This document shows, piece by piece, positions 36,941 to 46,255 of a stretch of 64,000 nucleotides of DNA (the stretch's first letter is position 1; each line of letters begins with the position of its first letter). Below the pieces are notes generated by a model that was given only the letters and a program-made list of their open reading frames with translations, did no database searches and was not told the origin of the DNA. This DNA comes from Kitasatospora aureofaciens. Its GTDB lineage: Bacteria; Actinomycetota; Actinomycetes; Streptomycetales; Streptomycetaceae. The stretch spans positions 1-64,000 of the forward strand of contig NZ_JPRF03000032.1 in assembly GCF_001188955.3 (NCBI RefSeq), in the 5' to 3' direction. The position numbers and the translations under genes were made by a program.

Positions 36941-36987
36941 GCCGCACAGGAAGTCGGGCGGGCCGACTTCCTGTGCGGCGGCCTTTT
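36941..36987 (+). terminator. Strong intrinsic terminator after the VOC gene
   Basis: A perfect 17-bp stem (36941-36957 with 36963-36979), a 5-nt loop and a TTTT run (36984-36987). Its core CAGGAAGTCGG is shared with the hairpin at 59442. Confidence 0.85.
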
Positions 36988-37022
36988 GTCGCCGGCGAAG
37001 GGGGCTGGGGCACGATGGGGGC

Positions 37023-37880
37023 GTGGCAGAGCGGAGATACGAGTACGCGCCGGCGGGGACGCTGCCGGGGTTGTTGCAGCGGGGGCGGGGCCTGGGTGCG
37101 CTGATGGCGGCGGAGGATCCGGGGGCGGCTGCGGAGCTGGTGTACGGGTGCATCCGGTGGGAGTGGCGCTGGGATCCGCGCGTCGACGAGCGGGGGCGCT
37201 ACCTCGCGCGGTTGATCCGGGATCTGGAGTTGCCGCTCGGGCCGGTGGTCGAGGTGTTGTCCGGGGCCGAAGAGGCCCGTGCGCGGGCTGTCCGGGTTCT
37301 GGGGCTGCTGGCGCTCGGCGGCTCGGCGGAGGCCCGGGAGGCGCTGGGAGCCCGCGGGGCGCTGGGGGCGCTGGGGGCGTCCGCGTCCGCGTGGCGGGAG
37401 CGCGCAGGGGCTGGGGCGGGTTCGGCGGTGGGGCACGGTGAGGAGCGGGACGTTCCGGCCCTCGTCGCCGAGTTGGAGCGGGCCTGGGTGGATCGTGCCT
37501 GGTGCGGTCCGACGCGCCTGGCACGCGGGCTGGCACGGTTCGGTCCCGAGGCGGCGGACGCCGTGTCGCTGCTGCGCCGGTTCTGGCTGCAGACGCCGCA
37601 CTCGTCCGAACGGGCCGCGTACCTGGAAGCGCTGGCGGCCCTGGGCTCGGCCGGGATGGCGGAGGCGTACACCGAGTCGCTCTGGGACTGCGAGGCGGAC
37701 GCGCGCCTGCTGGGGGCGGAACACGCCCCGGACACGCCACAGGTGCGGGCCCGGCTGGCGTTCCTCCGGGACGACCCGATCGAGGAACCGGAGGTCAGTA
37801 ACACGGCCGGAGCGCGGCTGGCCGGGCTCGCTCCGGCCGGAGGGTTGCGGGGGTGCGTCTCCCGGGGAGGGGCGGGCTAG
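37023..37880 (+). CDS. Helical-repeat (HEAT-like) protein of unknown function
   Basis: A 285-aa soluble protein made mainly of Ala/Leu/Arg-rich helices, with a paired-helix periodicity that suggests HEAT-like repeats (for example around ARAVRVLGLLALGGSAEAREAL). An ALGALGAS stretch near residue 115 is low-complexity. No catalytic motif, membrane segment or signal peptide is visible. GTG 37023 starts it. It lies directly upstream of dnaE, about 138 nt apart, with a TAGAGT box near its 3' end that may serve dnaE. Function unknown; it could be a scaffold. Confidence 0.7.
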   Translation: MAERRYEYAPAGTLPGLLQRGRGLGALMAAEDPGAAAELVYGCIRWEWRWDPRVDERGRYLARLIRDLELPLGPVVEVLSGAEEARARAVRVLGLLALGGSAEAREALGARGALGALGASASAWRERAGAGAGSAVGHGEERDVPALVAELERAWVDRAWCGPTRLARGLARFGPEAADAVSLLRRFWLQTPHSSERAAYLEALAALGSAGMAEAYTESLWDCEADARLLGAEHAPDTPQVRARLAFLRDDPIEEPEVSNTAGARLAGLAPAGGLRGCVSRGGAG

Positions 37881-38018
37881 AGTGGACGCGTGAACGTGTG
37901 AGTGATGGTCCGGACCCCGAGAGGTGTTCCGGGCCACCGCCATTTCCAGGGGAAACTCCTGTGACCTGCACGTTCGCCGGCCCACCAGATCAGCACCAGA
38001 GCCTCCGGAGGCCCCGCC

Positions 38019-41000
38019 TTGAGCGACCAGCCGTTCGCGCACCTGCACGTCCACACCGAGTACTCGATGCTGGACGGTGCCGCCCGGCTGAAGCAGATGT
38101 TCAAGGAGGTCGAGCGGCTGGGGCAGACCCATGTCGCGATGACCGACCACGGGAACATGTACGGCGCCGCCGAGTTCCACAAGCAGGCGACCGACGCGGG
38201 GATCACTCCGGTGATCGGCATCGAGGCGTACGTCGCGCCCGAGTCCCGGTCGAACACCAAGCGTGTCCTGTGGGGCCAGCCGCACCAGAAGAAGGACGAC
38301 GTCTCGGCGTCCGGCGCGTACACCCACAAGACCATCTGGGCCCGGAACAAGGAGGGCCTGCACAACCTCTTCAAGCTGACCTCGCGCTCGTACGCCGAGG
38401 GCTGGCTGGTGAAGTGGCCCCGGATGGACAAGGAGCTGATCTCCGAACTGTCCGGCGGGCTGATGGCCACCACCGGCTGCCCCTCCGGTGAGGTGCAGAC
38501 CCGGCTGCGGCTCGGGCAGTTCGACGAGGCCGTGAAGGCCGCCGCCGACTACCAGGACATCTTCGGCAAGGAGAACTACTTCCTGGAGCTCATGGACCAC
38601 GGCCTGGAGATCGAGAAGCGGGTCCGCGACGGGCTGCTGGAGATCAGCAGGAAGCTGAACATCCCCCCGGTGGTCACCAACGACTCGCACTACACCACCG
38701 AGGCCGACGCCGCTGCCCACGACCTGCTGCTCTGCGTGCAGACCGGCAAGAACCTCTCGGACCCGGACCGCTTCCGCTTCGACGGGACCGGCTACTACAT
38801 CAAGTCCGCCGCCGAGATGTACGCGCTGGACTCCTCGGACGCCTGGCAGGAGGGCTGCCGCAACAGCCAGCTGCTGGTCGCCTCCCGGGTCGACACCGAG
38901 GGCATGTTCAAGTTCAAGAACCTGATGCCCCGCTTCCCGATCCCGGAGGGCTTCGAGTCCGAGGCGGAGTTCTTCCGGTCCAAGGTCTGGGAGGGCATGG
39001 ACTGGCGCTTCCCGAACGGGTACGACGAGGAGCACAGGAAGCTCGCCGAGTACGAGATGGACACCATCATCCAGATGGGGTTCCCGGCGTACTTCCTCGT
39101 GGTCGCGGACTTCATCATGTGGGCCAAGAGCCAGGGCATCGCGGTGGGCCCGGGCCGTGGTTCGGCGGCCGGTTCGCTGGTCGCGTACGCGATGGGCATC
39201 ACCGACCTCGACCCCATCCCGCACGGCCTGATCTTCGAGCGCTTCCTCAACCCCGAGCGCATCTCCATGCCCGACGTCGACATCGACTTCGACGAGCGCC
39301 GGCGCGGTGACGTGATCCGCTACGTGACGGAGAAGTGGGGGTCCGACAAGGTCGCCATGATCGTCACGTACGGCACCATCAAGGCGAAGGCCGCCATCAA
39401 GGACTCCTCCCGGGTCCTCGGCTACCCCTACGCGATGGGCGACCGGATCACCAAGGCGATGCCGCCGGACGTCATGGGCAAGGGCATCCCGCTGTCCGGC
39501 ATCACCGACCCGACGCACCCCCGCTACAGCGAGGCGGGCGAGATCCGGGGGCTGTACGAGAACGACCCGGACGTGCGGAAGGTCATCGACACCGCACGCG
39601 GCATCGAGGGCCTGATCCGTCAGCCCGGCGTGCACGCGGCCGGCGTGATCATGTCCGCGGAGCCGCTGACCGACCACATCCCGGTCTGGACCCGGCACAC
39701 CGACGGCGTCACCATCACGCAGTTCGACTACCCCACCTGTGAGGGCCTCGGCCTTCTGAAGATGGACTTCCTCGGCCTGCGCAACCTGACGATCATGGAC
39801 GACGCCGTCAAGGCGATCGAGAAGAACAAGGGCATCAAGATCAACCTTCTTGAGCTGCCCCTCGACGACAAGCCCACCTACGAACTCCTCGCCCGCGGCG
39901 ACACGCTGGGCGTCTTCCAGCTCGACGGCGGGCCGATGCGCTCGCTGCTGCGGCTGATGAAGCCCGACAACTTCGAGGACATCTCGGCCGTCCTCGCGCT
40001 GTACCGCCCGGGCCCGATGGGCGTCAACTCCCACACGAACTACGCGCTGCGCAAGAACGGCCAGCAGGAGATCACCCCGATCCACCCGGAGCTGGAGAAG
40101 CCCCTGGAGGAGGTGCTCCGGCCCACCTACGGCCTGATCGTCTACCAGGAGCAGGTGCAGAAGGCCGCGCAGATCCTGGCCGGCTACTCGCTCGGCCAGG
40201 CCGACCTGCTGCGCCGCGCGATGGGCAAGAAGAAGAAGGAGATCCTGGAGGCGGAGTTCGTCCCCTTCCAGAAGGGCTGCCGCGAGCGCGGCTACTCCGA
40301 CGCGGCCATCCAGGCGGTGTGGGACGTCCTGGTCCCCTTCTCCGGCTACGCGTTCAACAAGGCGCACACCGCCGGGTACGGGCTGGTCTCGTACTGGACG
40401 GCGTACCTCAAGGCCAACTACCCGGCCGAGTACATGTCCGGCCTGCTCACCTCCGTCAAGGACGACAAGGACAAGTCGGCGGTCTACCTCAACGAGTGCC
40501 GCAAGATGGGCATCCAGGTGCTGCCGCCGGACGTCAACGAGTCGGACTCCGACTTCACGCCGCACGGCAGCGACACCGTCCGGTTCGGCCTGACCGCCAT
40601 CCGCAACGTCGGCGGGCCGGTGGTCGAGTCGATGATCCGCACCCGGAAGGCCAAGGGGAAGTTCAGCTCCTTCCCGGACTTCCTGGAGAAGGTGGAGTCG
40701 GTGGTCTGCAACAAGCGGACCGTCGAATCGCTGATCAAGGCCGGGGCGTTCGACTCGCTCGGGCACACCCGCAAGGGCCTGAGCGCGCAGTTCGAGCCGA
40801 TGATCGACAACGTCGTCGGGGTCAAGCGCAAGGAGGCCGAGGGGCAGTTCGACCTCTTCGGCGGCGACGCCACCTCGGACGAGCCCGGCTTCGGGCTGGA
40901 CGTCGTCTTCTCCGAGGAGGAGTGGGACAAGTCCTTCCTGCTCACCCAGGAGCGGGAGATGCTCGGCCTGTACGTCTCCTCGCACCCGCTGCACGGCATC

Positions 41001-41552
41001 GAGCACGTGCTCGCCGACAAGTCGGACTGCGCGGTCGCCGACCTCGCCGAGCGGCCGGACGGCTCGATCGTCACCATCGGCGGCATCATCTCGGGCCTCC
41101 AGCGGAAGATGACCAAGCAGGGCAACGCCTGGGCGATCGCCACCGTCGAGGACCTGGCGGGCTCCATCGACTGCATGTTCTTCCCGGCCAGCTACCAGCT
41201 GGTCTCCTCCCAACTGGTCGAGGACGCCGTGGTGTTCGTGCGCGGCAAGCTCGACAAGCGGGAGGACGTGCCGCGGCTGATGGGCATGGAGCTGTCCGTC
41301 CCGGACCTGTCGAACGCCCACGCCGAGGCGCCGATCACCATCAACATCCCGAGCGGGAAGGTCACCCCGCCGCTGATCGCCCGGCTCAGCGAGGTGCTGA
41401 CCCACCACAAGGGCACCACCGAGGTGCGGGTACGGCTGGAGGGCCGCGCCAAGACGACGGTGCTCCGGCTGGACCGGCACCGGGTGAAGTCGGACCCGGC
41501 CCTGTTCGGCGACCTGAAGCAGCTGCTCGGGCCGAGCTGCCTGGCCGGCTAG
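38019..41552 (+). CDS. dnaE: DNA polymerase III alpha subunit DnaE
   Basis: Replicative C-family DNA polymerase. The 1177-aa product starts with the PHP domain (HLHVHTEYSMLDG), contains the polymerase core with the metal-binding PDVDIDFDERRRGDV, GPGRGSAAGSLVAYAMGI and the fingers region QEQVQKAAQILAGYSLGQADLLRRAMGKKK, and ends with an OB-fold domain (GSIVTIGGIISGLQRK). Start is TTG 38019, with GGAGG about 8 nt upstream. It is DnaE1-type by length and motifs, the essential enzyme in actinomycetes. Convergent with the LysR gene. Confidence 0.97.
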   Translation: MSDQPFAHLHVHTEYSMLDGAARLKQMFKEVERLGQTHVAMTDHGNMYGAAEFHKQATDAGITPVIGIEAYVAPESRSNTKRVLWGQPHQKKDDVSASGAYTHKTIWARNKEGLHNLFKLTSRSYAEGWLVKWPRMDKELISELSGGLMATTGCPSGEVQTRLRLGQFDEAVKAAADYQDIFGKENYFLELMDHGLEIEKRVRDGLLEISRKLNIPPVVTNDSHYTTEADAAAHDLLLCVQTGKNLSDPDRFRFDGTGYYIKSAAEMYALDSSDAWQEGCRNSQLLVASRVDTEGMFKFKNLMPRFPIPEGFESEAEFFRSKVWEGMDWRFPNGYDEEHRKLAEYEMDTIIQMGFPAYFLVVADFIMWAKSQGIAVGPGRGSAAGSLVAYAMGITDLDPIPHGLIFERFLNPERISMPDVDIDFDERRRGDVIRYVTEKWGSDKVAMIVTYGTIKAKAAIKDSSRVLGYPYAMGDRITKAMPPDVMGKGIPLSGITDPTHPRYSEAGEIRGLYENDPDVRKVIDTARGIEGLIRQPGVHAAGVIMSAEPLTDHIPVWTRHTDGVTITQFDYPTCEGLGLLKMDFLGLRNLTIMDDAVKAIEKNKGIKINLLELPLDDKPTYELLARGDTLGVFQLDGGPMRSLLRLMKPDNFEDISAVLALYRPGPMGVNSHTNYALRKNGQQEITPIHPELEKPLEEVLRPTYGLIVYQEQVQKAAQILAGYSLGQADLLRRAMGKKKKEILEAEFVPFQKGCRERGYSDAAIQAVWDVLVPFSGYAFNKAHTAGYGLVSYWTAYLKANYPAEYMSGLLTSVKDDKDKSAVYLNECRKMGIQVLPPDVNESDSDFTPHGSDTVRFGLTAIRNVGGPVVESMIRTRKAKGKFSSFPDFLEKVESVVCNKRTVESLIKAGAFDSLGHTRKGLSAQFEPMIDNVVGVKRKEAEGQFDLFGGDATSDEPGFGLDVVFSEEEWDKSFLLTQEREMLGLYVSSHPLHGIEHVLADKSDCAVADLAERPDGSIVTIGGIISGLQRKMTKQGNAWAIATVEDLAGSIDCMFFPASYQLVSSQLVEDAVVFVRGKLDKREDVPRLMGMELSVPDLSNAHAEAPITINIPSGKVTPPLIARLSEVLTHHKGTTEVRVRLEGRAKTTVLRLDRHRVKSDPALFGDLKQLLGPSCLAG

Positions 41553-41563
41553 CCGGAGCGCGG

Positions 41564-41599
41564 GAGGCCCGGGGTGGCCGTGCCGGCGCCCCGGGCCTC
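41564..41599. terminator. Bidirectional terminator, dnaE / LysR
   Basis: A perfect 11-bp GC stem (41564-41574 with 41589-41599) and 14-nt loop between converging genes. Confidence 0.6.
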
Positions 41600-41607
41600 G
41601 TGCGTTC

Positions 41608-42495
41608 TCAGGCGCCGCTGCCGAGCCCCGGCGGGACGGCCGTGTGCAGGGCGGAGACGAAGGCGGAGATGGCCGGGTGGGAGCCCGCCCCGGCCCGGAA
41701 GGCGGCGCGGGTGCGGCGGTACATCGGCAGGCGGGTGAGGACGACGCCGGGCGGGGGCTCGGCGGTGCCGAGGTGGGGGACCAGGGCGACGCCCTGACCG
41801 GCGGCGACCAGGGCGAGCACGGTGGTGAAGTCGTCGATCTGGTGCCGGATCCGGGGAGCGAAGCCCGCAGCCTCGCAGGCCCGGACGGCCATGGTGTGGC
41901 AGAGGGTGCCGGGCGGGGACAGGATCCACGGCGCCCCGCGCTGCTCGGCGACCGTCCCCGGCGCACGGGCGGCCAGGTACATCGGCTCGGTGAAGACCGG
42001 GCGGGTCACCGCGAGGCCCGGTTCCGGGTCGGCCGGGACGAGGTCGTACTCGTGGACCAGTGCCACGTCCAGTTCCCCCGCGCGCAGCGCCGCCCCGACG
42101 GCCGCCGGGTCCACCTCGGTGACCATCGGCTCCAGCCCAGGGTGCCAGGCGGCCAGGCCGCCGAGCACCACCGGGATGATCGCGCGGGCCGCCGAGGGGT
42201 AGGTGCCGATCCGCAGCGGTCCGGCCAACCCCCGCTTGGCGTGGGCGAGTTCCGCGCCCGCCTGCTCCAGCAGGGCGAGCACGGACTCGGCGTGGCGGAC
42301 CAGGCCCCGTCCGGCCGGGGTGAGGGCGACCCGCCGCCCGGTCCGCTCGAGCAGCGGGACGCCGGCCTCCTTCTCCAGGACGGACAGCTGCTGGGACACC
42401 GCCGAAGGACTGAAGGACAGCGCCTCGGCGACGGCCGCGATGGTGCCGAGGTGGGCGAGTTCGCGCAGCAGGCGCAGGCGTCGGACGTCGAGCAT
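41608..42495 (-). CDS. LysR-family transcriptional regulator
   Basis: A 295-aa LTTR: N-terminal winged helix (LRLLRELAHLGTIAAVAEALSF, SPSAVSQQLSVLEKEAG) and a C-terminal two-lobed effector domain (GLAGPLRIGTYPSAARAIIP). ATG 42495. It is divergent from the DapA-like gene across 72 nt, the standard arrangement for an LTTR that activates its neighbour; the short gap holds no perfect dyad that I could confirm. Effector unknown. Confidence 0.9.
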   Translation of the reverse strand: MLDVRRLRLLRELAHLGTIAAVAEALSFSPSAVSQQLSVLEKEAGVPLLERTGRRVALTPAGRGLVRHAESVLALLEQAGAELAHAKRGLAGPLRIGTYPSAARAIIPVVLGGLAAWHPGLEPMVTEVDPAAVGAALRAGELDVALVHEYDLVPADPEPGLAVTRPVFTEPMYLAARAPGTVAEQRGAPWILSPPGTLCHTMAVRACEAAGFAPRIRHQIDDFTTVLALVAAGQGVALVPHLGTAEPPPGVVLTRLPMYRRTRAAFRAGAGSHPAISAFVSALHTAVPPGLGSGA

Positions 42496-42567
42496 CGGTT
42501 CAGCTTACGAGAAGCGTCGGAAATGTGAACTGGACCTGGGTGATCGGCGGGCCGCAGGATCATGGGC

Positions 42568-43455
42568 ATGGAACTCAAGGGCATCCACATCCCGCTGATC
42601 ACCCCCTTCGCCGCCGACGGCAGCGTCGCCCTCGACGCGCTGGAGAAGCTCGCGCACGAGGTCCTGGACGCCGGGGCGGCCGGCCTGGTCGCGCTCGGCA
42701 CCACCGGCGAGCCCGCCGCGCTGACCGCCGAGGAGCGGGACGCGGTGGTGGACGTCGCCGCGGCCGTCTGCGCCGACCGCGGGGCGCAGCTGACGGTGGG
42801 CGCCTCCGGCGGAGACACCCGGGCCGTCGGCGAGGCGCTGGCCGCGCTCGGCGCGCGGGTGCCGCGGGCGGCGGCGCTGGTCACCACGCCGGCCTTCGTC
42901 CGGGCGGGGGAGGCCGGGACGGTCGCCCACTTCAGGGCGCTGGCCGCGAGCAGCCCGCTGCCGCTGGTCGTCTACCACATCCCGTACCGCACCGGGCAGC
43001 AGCTCTCCACCGCCGCGATGCGCGAACTGGCCGCGATCGACGGCGTGGTGGGCGTCAAGTACGCGACCGGCGGACTGGACCGGTCGGCCGTCGAACTGCT
43101 CGCCGACACCCCGGCCGGGTTCGCGCTGATGACCGGCGAGGACGCGTTCCTGGCGCCGATGCTGGCGCTCGGCGCGGCGGGCGGCATCCTGGCCTCCGCG
43201 CACCTGGCGACCCGCCGGTTCGTCGAGCTGTACGAGGCCTGGCAGGCCGGGGATGTCGAGCGGGCCCGGGCGCTCGGGCACCGGCTGACCGCGCTCGCGC
43301 TGTCCGCGTTCACGGCGCCCAACCCGACGGTGACCAAGGGCGTGCTGCACGCCCAGGGGCGGATCCCCACCCCGAACGTACGGCTGCCGCTGCTTCCGGC
43401 GGGGGAGACGGAGGTGGCAGCCGCGCTCGCCCTCGCAAGTGGTCTGGACCAGTAG
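42568..43455 (+). CDS. DapA-like class I aldolase (dihydrodipicolinate synthase family)
   Basis: A 295-aa TIM barrel of the DHDPS/NAL family. Visible: substrate loop GTTGEPAALT, the Tyr/Arg motif YHIPYRTG and the Schiff-base lysine in GVKYATGG. Arg in YHIPYRTG is the residue that binds the pyruvate/aspartate-semialdehyde carboxylate in DapA, so a lysine-pathway role is plausible, but the family also includes other aldolases, and Streptomyces carry several paralogues. I prefer ATG 42568 (MELKG), 8 nt after AGGA; ATG 42562 is possible. Divergent from LysR and upstream of asd. Confidence 0.85.
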   Translation: MELKGIHIPLITPFAADGSVALDALEKLAHEVLDAGAAGLVALGTTGEPAALTAEERDAVVDVAAAVCADRGAQLTVGASGGDTRAVGEALAALGARVPRAAALVTTPAFVRAGEAGTVAHFRALAASSPLPLVVYHIPYRTGQQLSTAAMRELAAIDGVVGVKYATGGLDRSAVELLADTPAGFALMTGEDAFLAPMLALGAAGGILASAHLATRRFVELYEAWQAGDVERARALGHRLTALALSAFTAPNPTVTKGVLHAQGRIPTPNVRLPLLPAGETEVAAALALASGLDQ

Positions 43456-43567
43456 CGGCGTCCGGAGTCCCTCTCACACCCTGGAACACCAGCTCGTACG
43501 GCGCCCGTGACAAGGCATGATGGGCAGTGTGCGGCTGTAGACAGCACCATTCAGAGGAGTAGTCGGA

Positions 43568-44596
43568 ATGAAGATCGGCATTGTCGGGGCCACCGGCCAG
43601 GTCGGCGGCGTGGTCCGCGAGATCCTGGCCGAGCGCAACTTTCCGGTGGCGCAGCTGCGGCTGTTCGCCTCGGCCCGTTCGGCCGGGCGCACGCTGCCCT
43701 GGCAGGGCACCGAGATCACCGTCGAGGACGCGGCCACGGCCGACTACACCGGCCTGGACATCGTGATCTTCTCGGCCGGCGGTTCCACCTCCAAGGCCCT
43801 GGCCCCCAAGGTCGCCGCGGCCGGTGCCGTCGTCATCGACAACTCCTCCGCCTGGCGCCGCGACCCCGAGGTCCCGCTGGTCGTCTCCGAGGTCAACCCG
43901 GAGGCCGTCGCGGACCGCCCCAAGGGCATCATCGCCAACCCCAACTGCACCACCATGGCCGCCATGCCCGTGCTGCGCCCGCTGCACGAGGAGGCGGGGC
44001 TCGCCGCCCTGGTCGTCTCCACCTACCAGGCCGTCTCCGGCAGCGGCGTGGCCGGGGTGGCCGAGCTGCAGGACCAGGCCGCCAAGGTCGTGGACGGCGC
44101 CTCCGCGCTCGCTCACGACGGCTCCGCCGTCGAGTTCCCCGAGCCCAGGGTCTACCGGCGCCCGATCGCCTTCAACGTGGTGCCGCTGGCCGGCGCCATC
44201 GTCGAGGACGGCTCCAACGAGACCGACGAGGAGCAGAAGCTGCGCCACGAGAGCCGCAAGATCCTCGGGATCCCCGCGCTCAAGGTCGCCGGCACCTGCG
44301 TGCGCGTCCCGGTCTTCTCCGGCCACTCGCTGCAGATCAACGCCCGCTTCGAGCGCCCGATCAGTCCCGAGCGGGCCGTCGAGCTGCTCACCGGCGCCCC
44401 CGGCGTCGAGCTGTCCGACATCCCCACCCCGCTGCAGGCGGCCGGCCGGGACCCGAGCTACGTCGGCCGCATCCGGGCCGACGAGACCGTGGAGAACGGC
44501 CTGTCGCTGTTCGTCTCCAACGACAACCTGCGCAAGGGCGCCGCCCTCAACGCCGTCCAGCTGGCCGAGCTGGTGGCGAAGGAGCTCAAGGGCTGA
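43568..44596 (+). CDS. asd: Aspartate-semialdehyde dehydrogenase
   Basis: NADPH-dependent reduction of aspartyl phosphate to aspartate semialdehyde, the branch point to lysine/diaminopimelate, threonine and methionine. The 342-aa product starts GIVGATGQVGGV (NADP loop) and has the catalytic cysteine in NPNCTTMAAMPVL, with VYRRPIAFNVVP downstream. AGAGGAG precedes ATG 43568. It follows the DapA-like gene by 112 nt, so together they could supply diaminopimelate. A strong terminator follows. Confidence 0.95.
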   Translation: MKIGIVGATGQVGGVVREILAERNFPVAQLRLFASARSAGRTLPWQGTEITVEDAATADYTGLDIVIFSAGGSTSKALAPKVAAAGAVVIDNSSAWRRDPEVPLVVSEVNPEAVADRPKGIIANPNCTTMAAMPVLRPLHEEAGLAALVVSTYQAVSGSGVAGVAELQDQAAKVVDGASALAHDGSAVEFPEPRVYRRPIAFNVVPLAGAIVEDGSNETDEEQKLRHESRKILGIPALKVAGTCVRVPVFSGHSLQINARFERPISPERAVELLTGAPGVELSDIPTPLQAAGRDPSYVGRIRADETVENGLSLFVSNDNLRKGAALNAVQLAELVAKELKG

Positions 44597-44638
44597 CGAG
44601 GGCCGACCCGGGACCCTGGTCCGCCACGCGTGACGTTT

Positions 44639-44677
44639 GGCGGGCCCCGTCGTTGAACGGGGCCCGCCTTCGTGTTT
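44639..44677 (+). terminator. Terminator after asd
   Basis: A perfect 12-bp GC stem (44639-44650 with 44657-44668), CGTTGA loop and a T-containing tail. Confidence 0.78.
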
Positions 44678-44863
44678 CTTTGCGACTCGTTGGGGCGGCT
44701 GTTGCGGGACCGGGACATCCCCCGAGGTTCGGCGCTCGAACCGTGGGGAAAAGGTGACCCAACGATCGGGCGGTCACGGGGGCCCCTCACCCCACACGTT
44801 CGGACGACGGGCGGACCGCCCACCCAGACCGACCTTCGAGGGCGAGCGAAAAGAGGTGCGCAG

Positions 44864-46165
44864 ATGGACCGCTGTGTCGTCCTGGTGGATGCCGGATACC
44901 TGTTGGGCGCCGCTGCCAGTCTGCTCGCCGGTGACCCCTCCCGCTCCAAGGTCACCGTCAACCACACCGCGCTGATCAGCGCCCTGCGGGAACGCGCCGA
45001 GGCCGAGACCGGATTGCCCCTGCTGCGGATCTACTGGTTCGACGCGGCCCCCGACCGCCGCCCGATGCCCGAACACCGACGGCTGCGCGTGCTGCCCCGG
45101 GTCACCGTACGGCTGGGCGCCCTCACCCGGGCCGAGGGGCGCTGGGTGCAGAAGGGCGTGGACGCCGCGATGCACGCCGAACTCTCCGAACTCGCCCGCA
45201 ACCGGGCCTGCGCCGACGTCGTGCTGATCACCGGCGACGGCGACCTGCTGCCCGGGATGATGACCGCCAAGGAACACGGCGTGGCCGTGCACCTGTGGGC
45301 GCTGCAGGCCGCCGATGGCGACTTCAACCAGTCCGAGGACCTGGTCGGCGAGGCCGACGAACGGCGGGTGCTGGACCGCGAGTGGATCGAGGCGTCCTTC
45401 TCGCTGCGCGACCACTCCACCGTGTTCCCCGCCCCCGGAACGGGCGGCGCCCGGCAGGAGATCGCCAAGATCCTCGCCGCCCCGCCCGCCTCCCTCCCCA
45501 GCGTGGTGCCCCCGGTCGTCCGGCCGGCCGCCGCGGCGGCGCCCGAGGAGCCCGCCGCCAACGGGCGGCCGCAGCCGGCCGCGGCGCTGCGGGTGGTGCC
45601 CACCCCGAAGGACCTCGCCGGGCGGGTCTCGGCCGTCACCCCGATCAACCTGGCGGCGGGCCTGCCGGTCAACGGCCAGGCCAACGGGCACGCGGCCGGG
45701 CACGCGGCGGTCGGACAGCCGGCCAACGGGCACGCCGCGGGCGGGCCGGTGCTGCGCTGGTCCTCCGACCGGGGCTGGGTCGACCGGCCCGCGCCCGAGC
45801 CCTCCGTCACCGCCGGCGACGGCCTGCCGACGCTGGCCCAGCTGACCACCGCCGAACAGCGCTGGGCCGACCGGGAGGAGGACATCACCACCATCGGCGG
45901 TGACGCCCACGAGGTCGGCCAGGTCTTCGCCCGGCGCTGGAGCGACCGGCTCGGCGACCCCGAACGGCTCACCGTGCTCTGGCCCGACTACCCCCGCATC
46001 CCGCACCGGGTCGACGGGGAGCTGCTGCGCTACGCGGCCCGCTTCGGTCTGCTCGCGCACAAGGACGACCAGATCGACGAACACGACCGCTACGCCATCC
46101 GGGCGGGCTTCTGGAAGGAACTCGCACTCCGGGTGCCGGGCGGGTCGATGGTGGTGGACGACTGA
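44864..46165 (+). CDS. NYN-domain (PIN-like) protein with disordered linker
   Basis: A 433-aa protein. The N-terminal ~170 residues form a NYN domain: VVLVDAGYLLGA (first acidic residue), IYWFDAAPD, ADVVLITGDGDLLPGMM and a further acidic pair, giving the four-Asp pocket of PIN-like nucleases. A linker of about 130 residues rich in Ala/Pro/Asn-Gly-His (NGHAAGHA-type) follows, then a compact C-terminal domain (about 320-433; RLTVLWPDYPRIPHRV, RYAIRAGFWKEL) that I do not recognise. Cytoplasmic. Start ATG 44864 with GAGG 8 nt upstream. Likely an RNase; target unknown. Confidence 0.82.
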   Translation: MDRCVVLVDAGYLLGAAASLLAGDPSRSKVTVNHTALISALRERAEAETGLPLLRIYWFDAAPDRRPMPEHRRLRVLPRVTVRLGALTRAEGRWVQKGVDAAMHAELSELARNRACADVVLITGDGDLLPGMMTAKEHGVAVHLWALQAADGDFNQSEDLVGEADERRVLDREWIEASFSLRDHSTVFPAPGTGGARQEIAKILAAPPASLPSVVPPVVRPAAAAAPEEPAANGRPQPAAALRVVPTPKDLAGRVSAVTPINLAAGLPVNGQANGHAAGHAAVGQPANGHAAGGPVLRWSSDRGWVDRPAPEPSVTAGDGLPTLAQLTTAEQRWADREEDITTIGGDAHEVGQVFARRWSDRLGDPERLTVLWPDYPRIPHRVDGELLRYAARFGLLAHKDDQIDEHDRYAIRAGFWKELALRVPGGSMVVDD

Positions 46166-46255
46166 CCACCGTCGGCGCCGCACCGCTCGGTCAGGGGGCC
46201 GGTGATCAGCCCCCGTTGTCCGGTTCGCCCGTGTGAGCGCGTAAAGTCTCCGGTC

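Noticed and set aside
36210..41966. Giant 1918-aa minus-strand open frame across dnaE
   Set aside because: High GC leaves antisense frames open. The plus-strand dnaE and VOC genes have all motifs; the minus frame is Arg/His/Gly/Val-rich with no domain.
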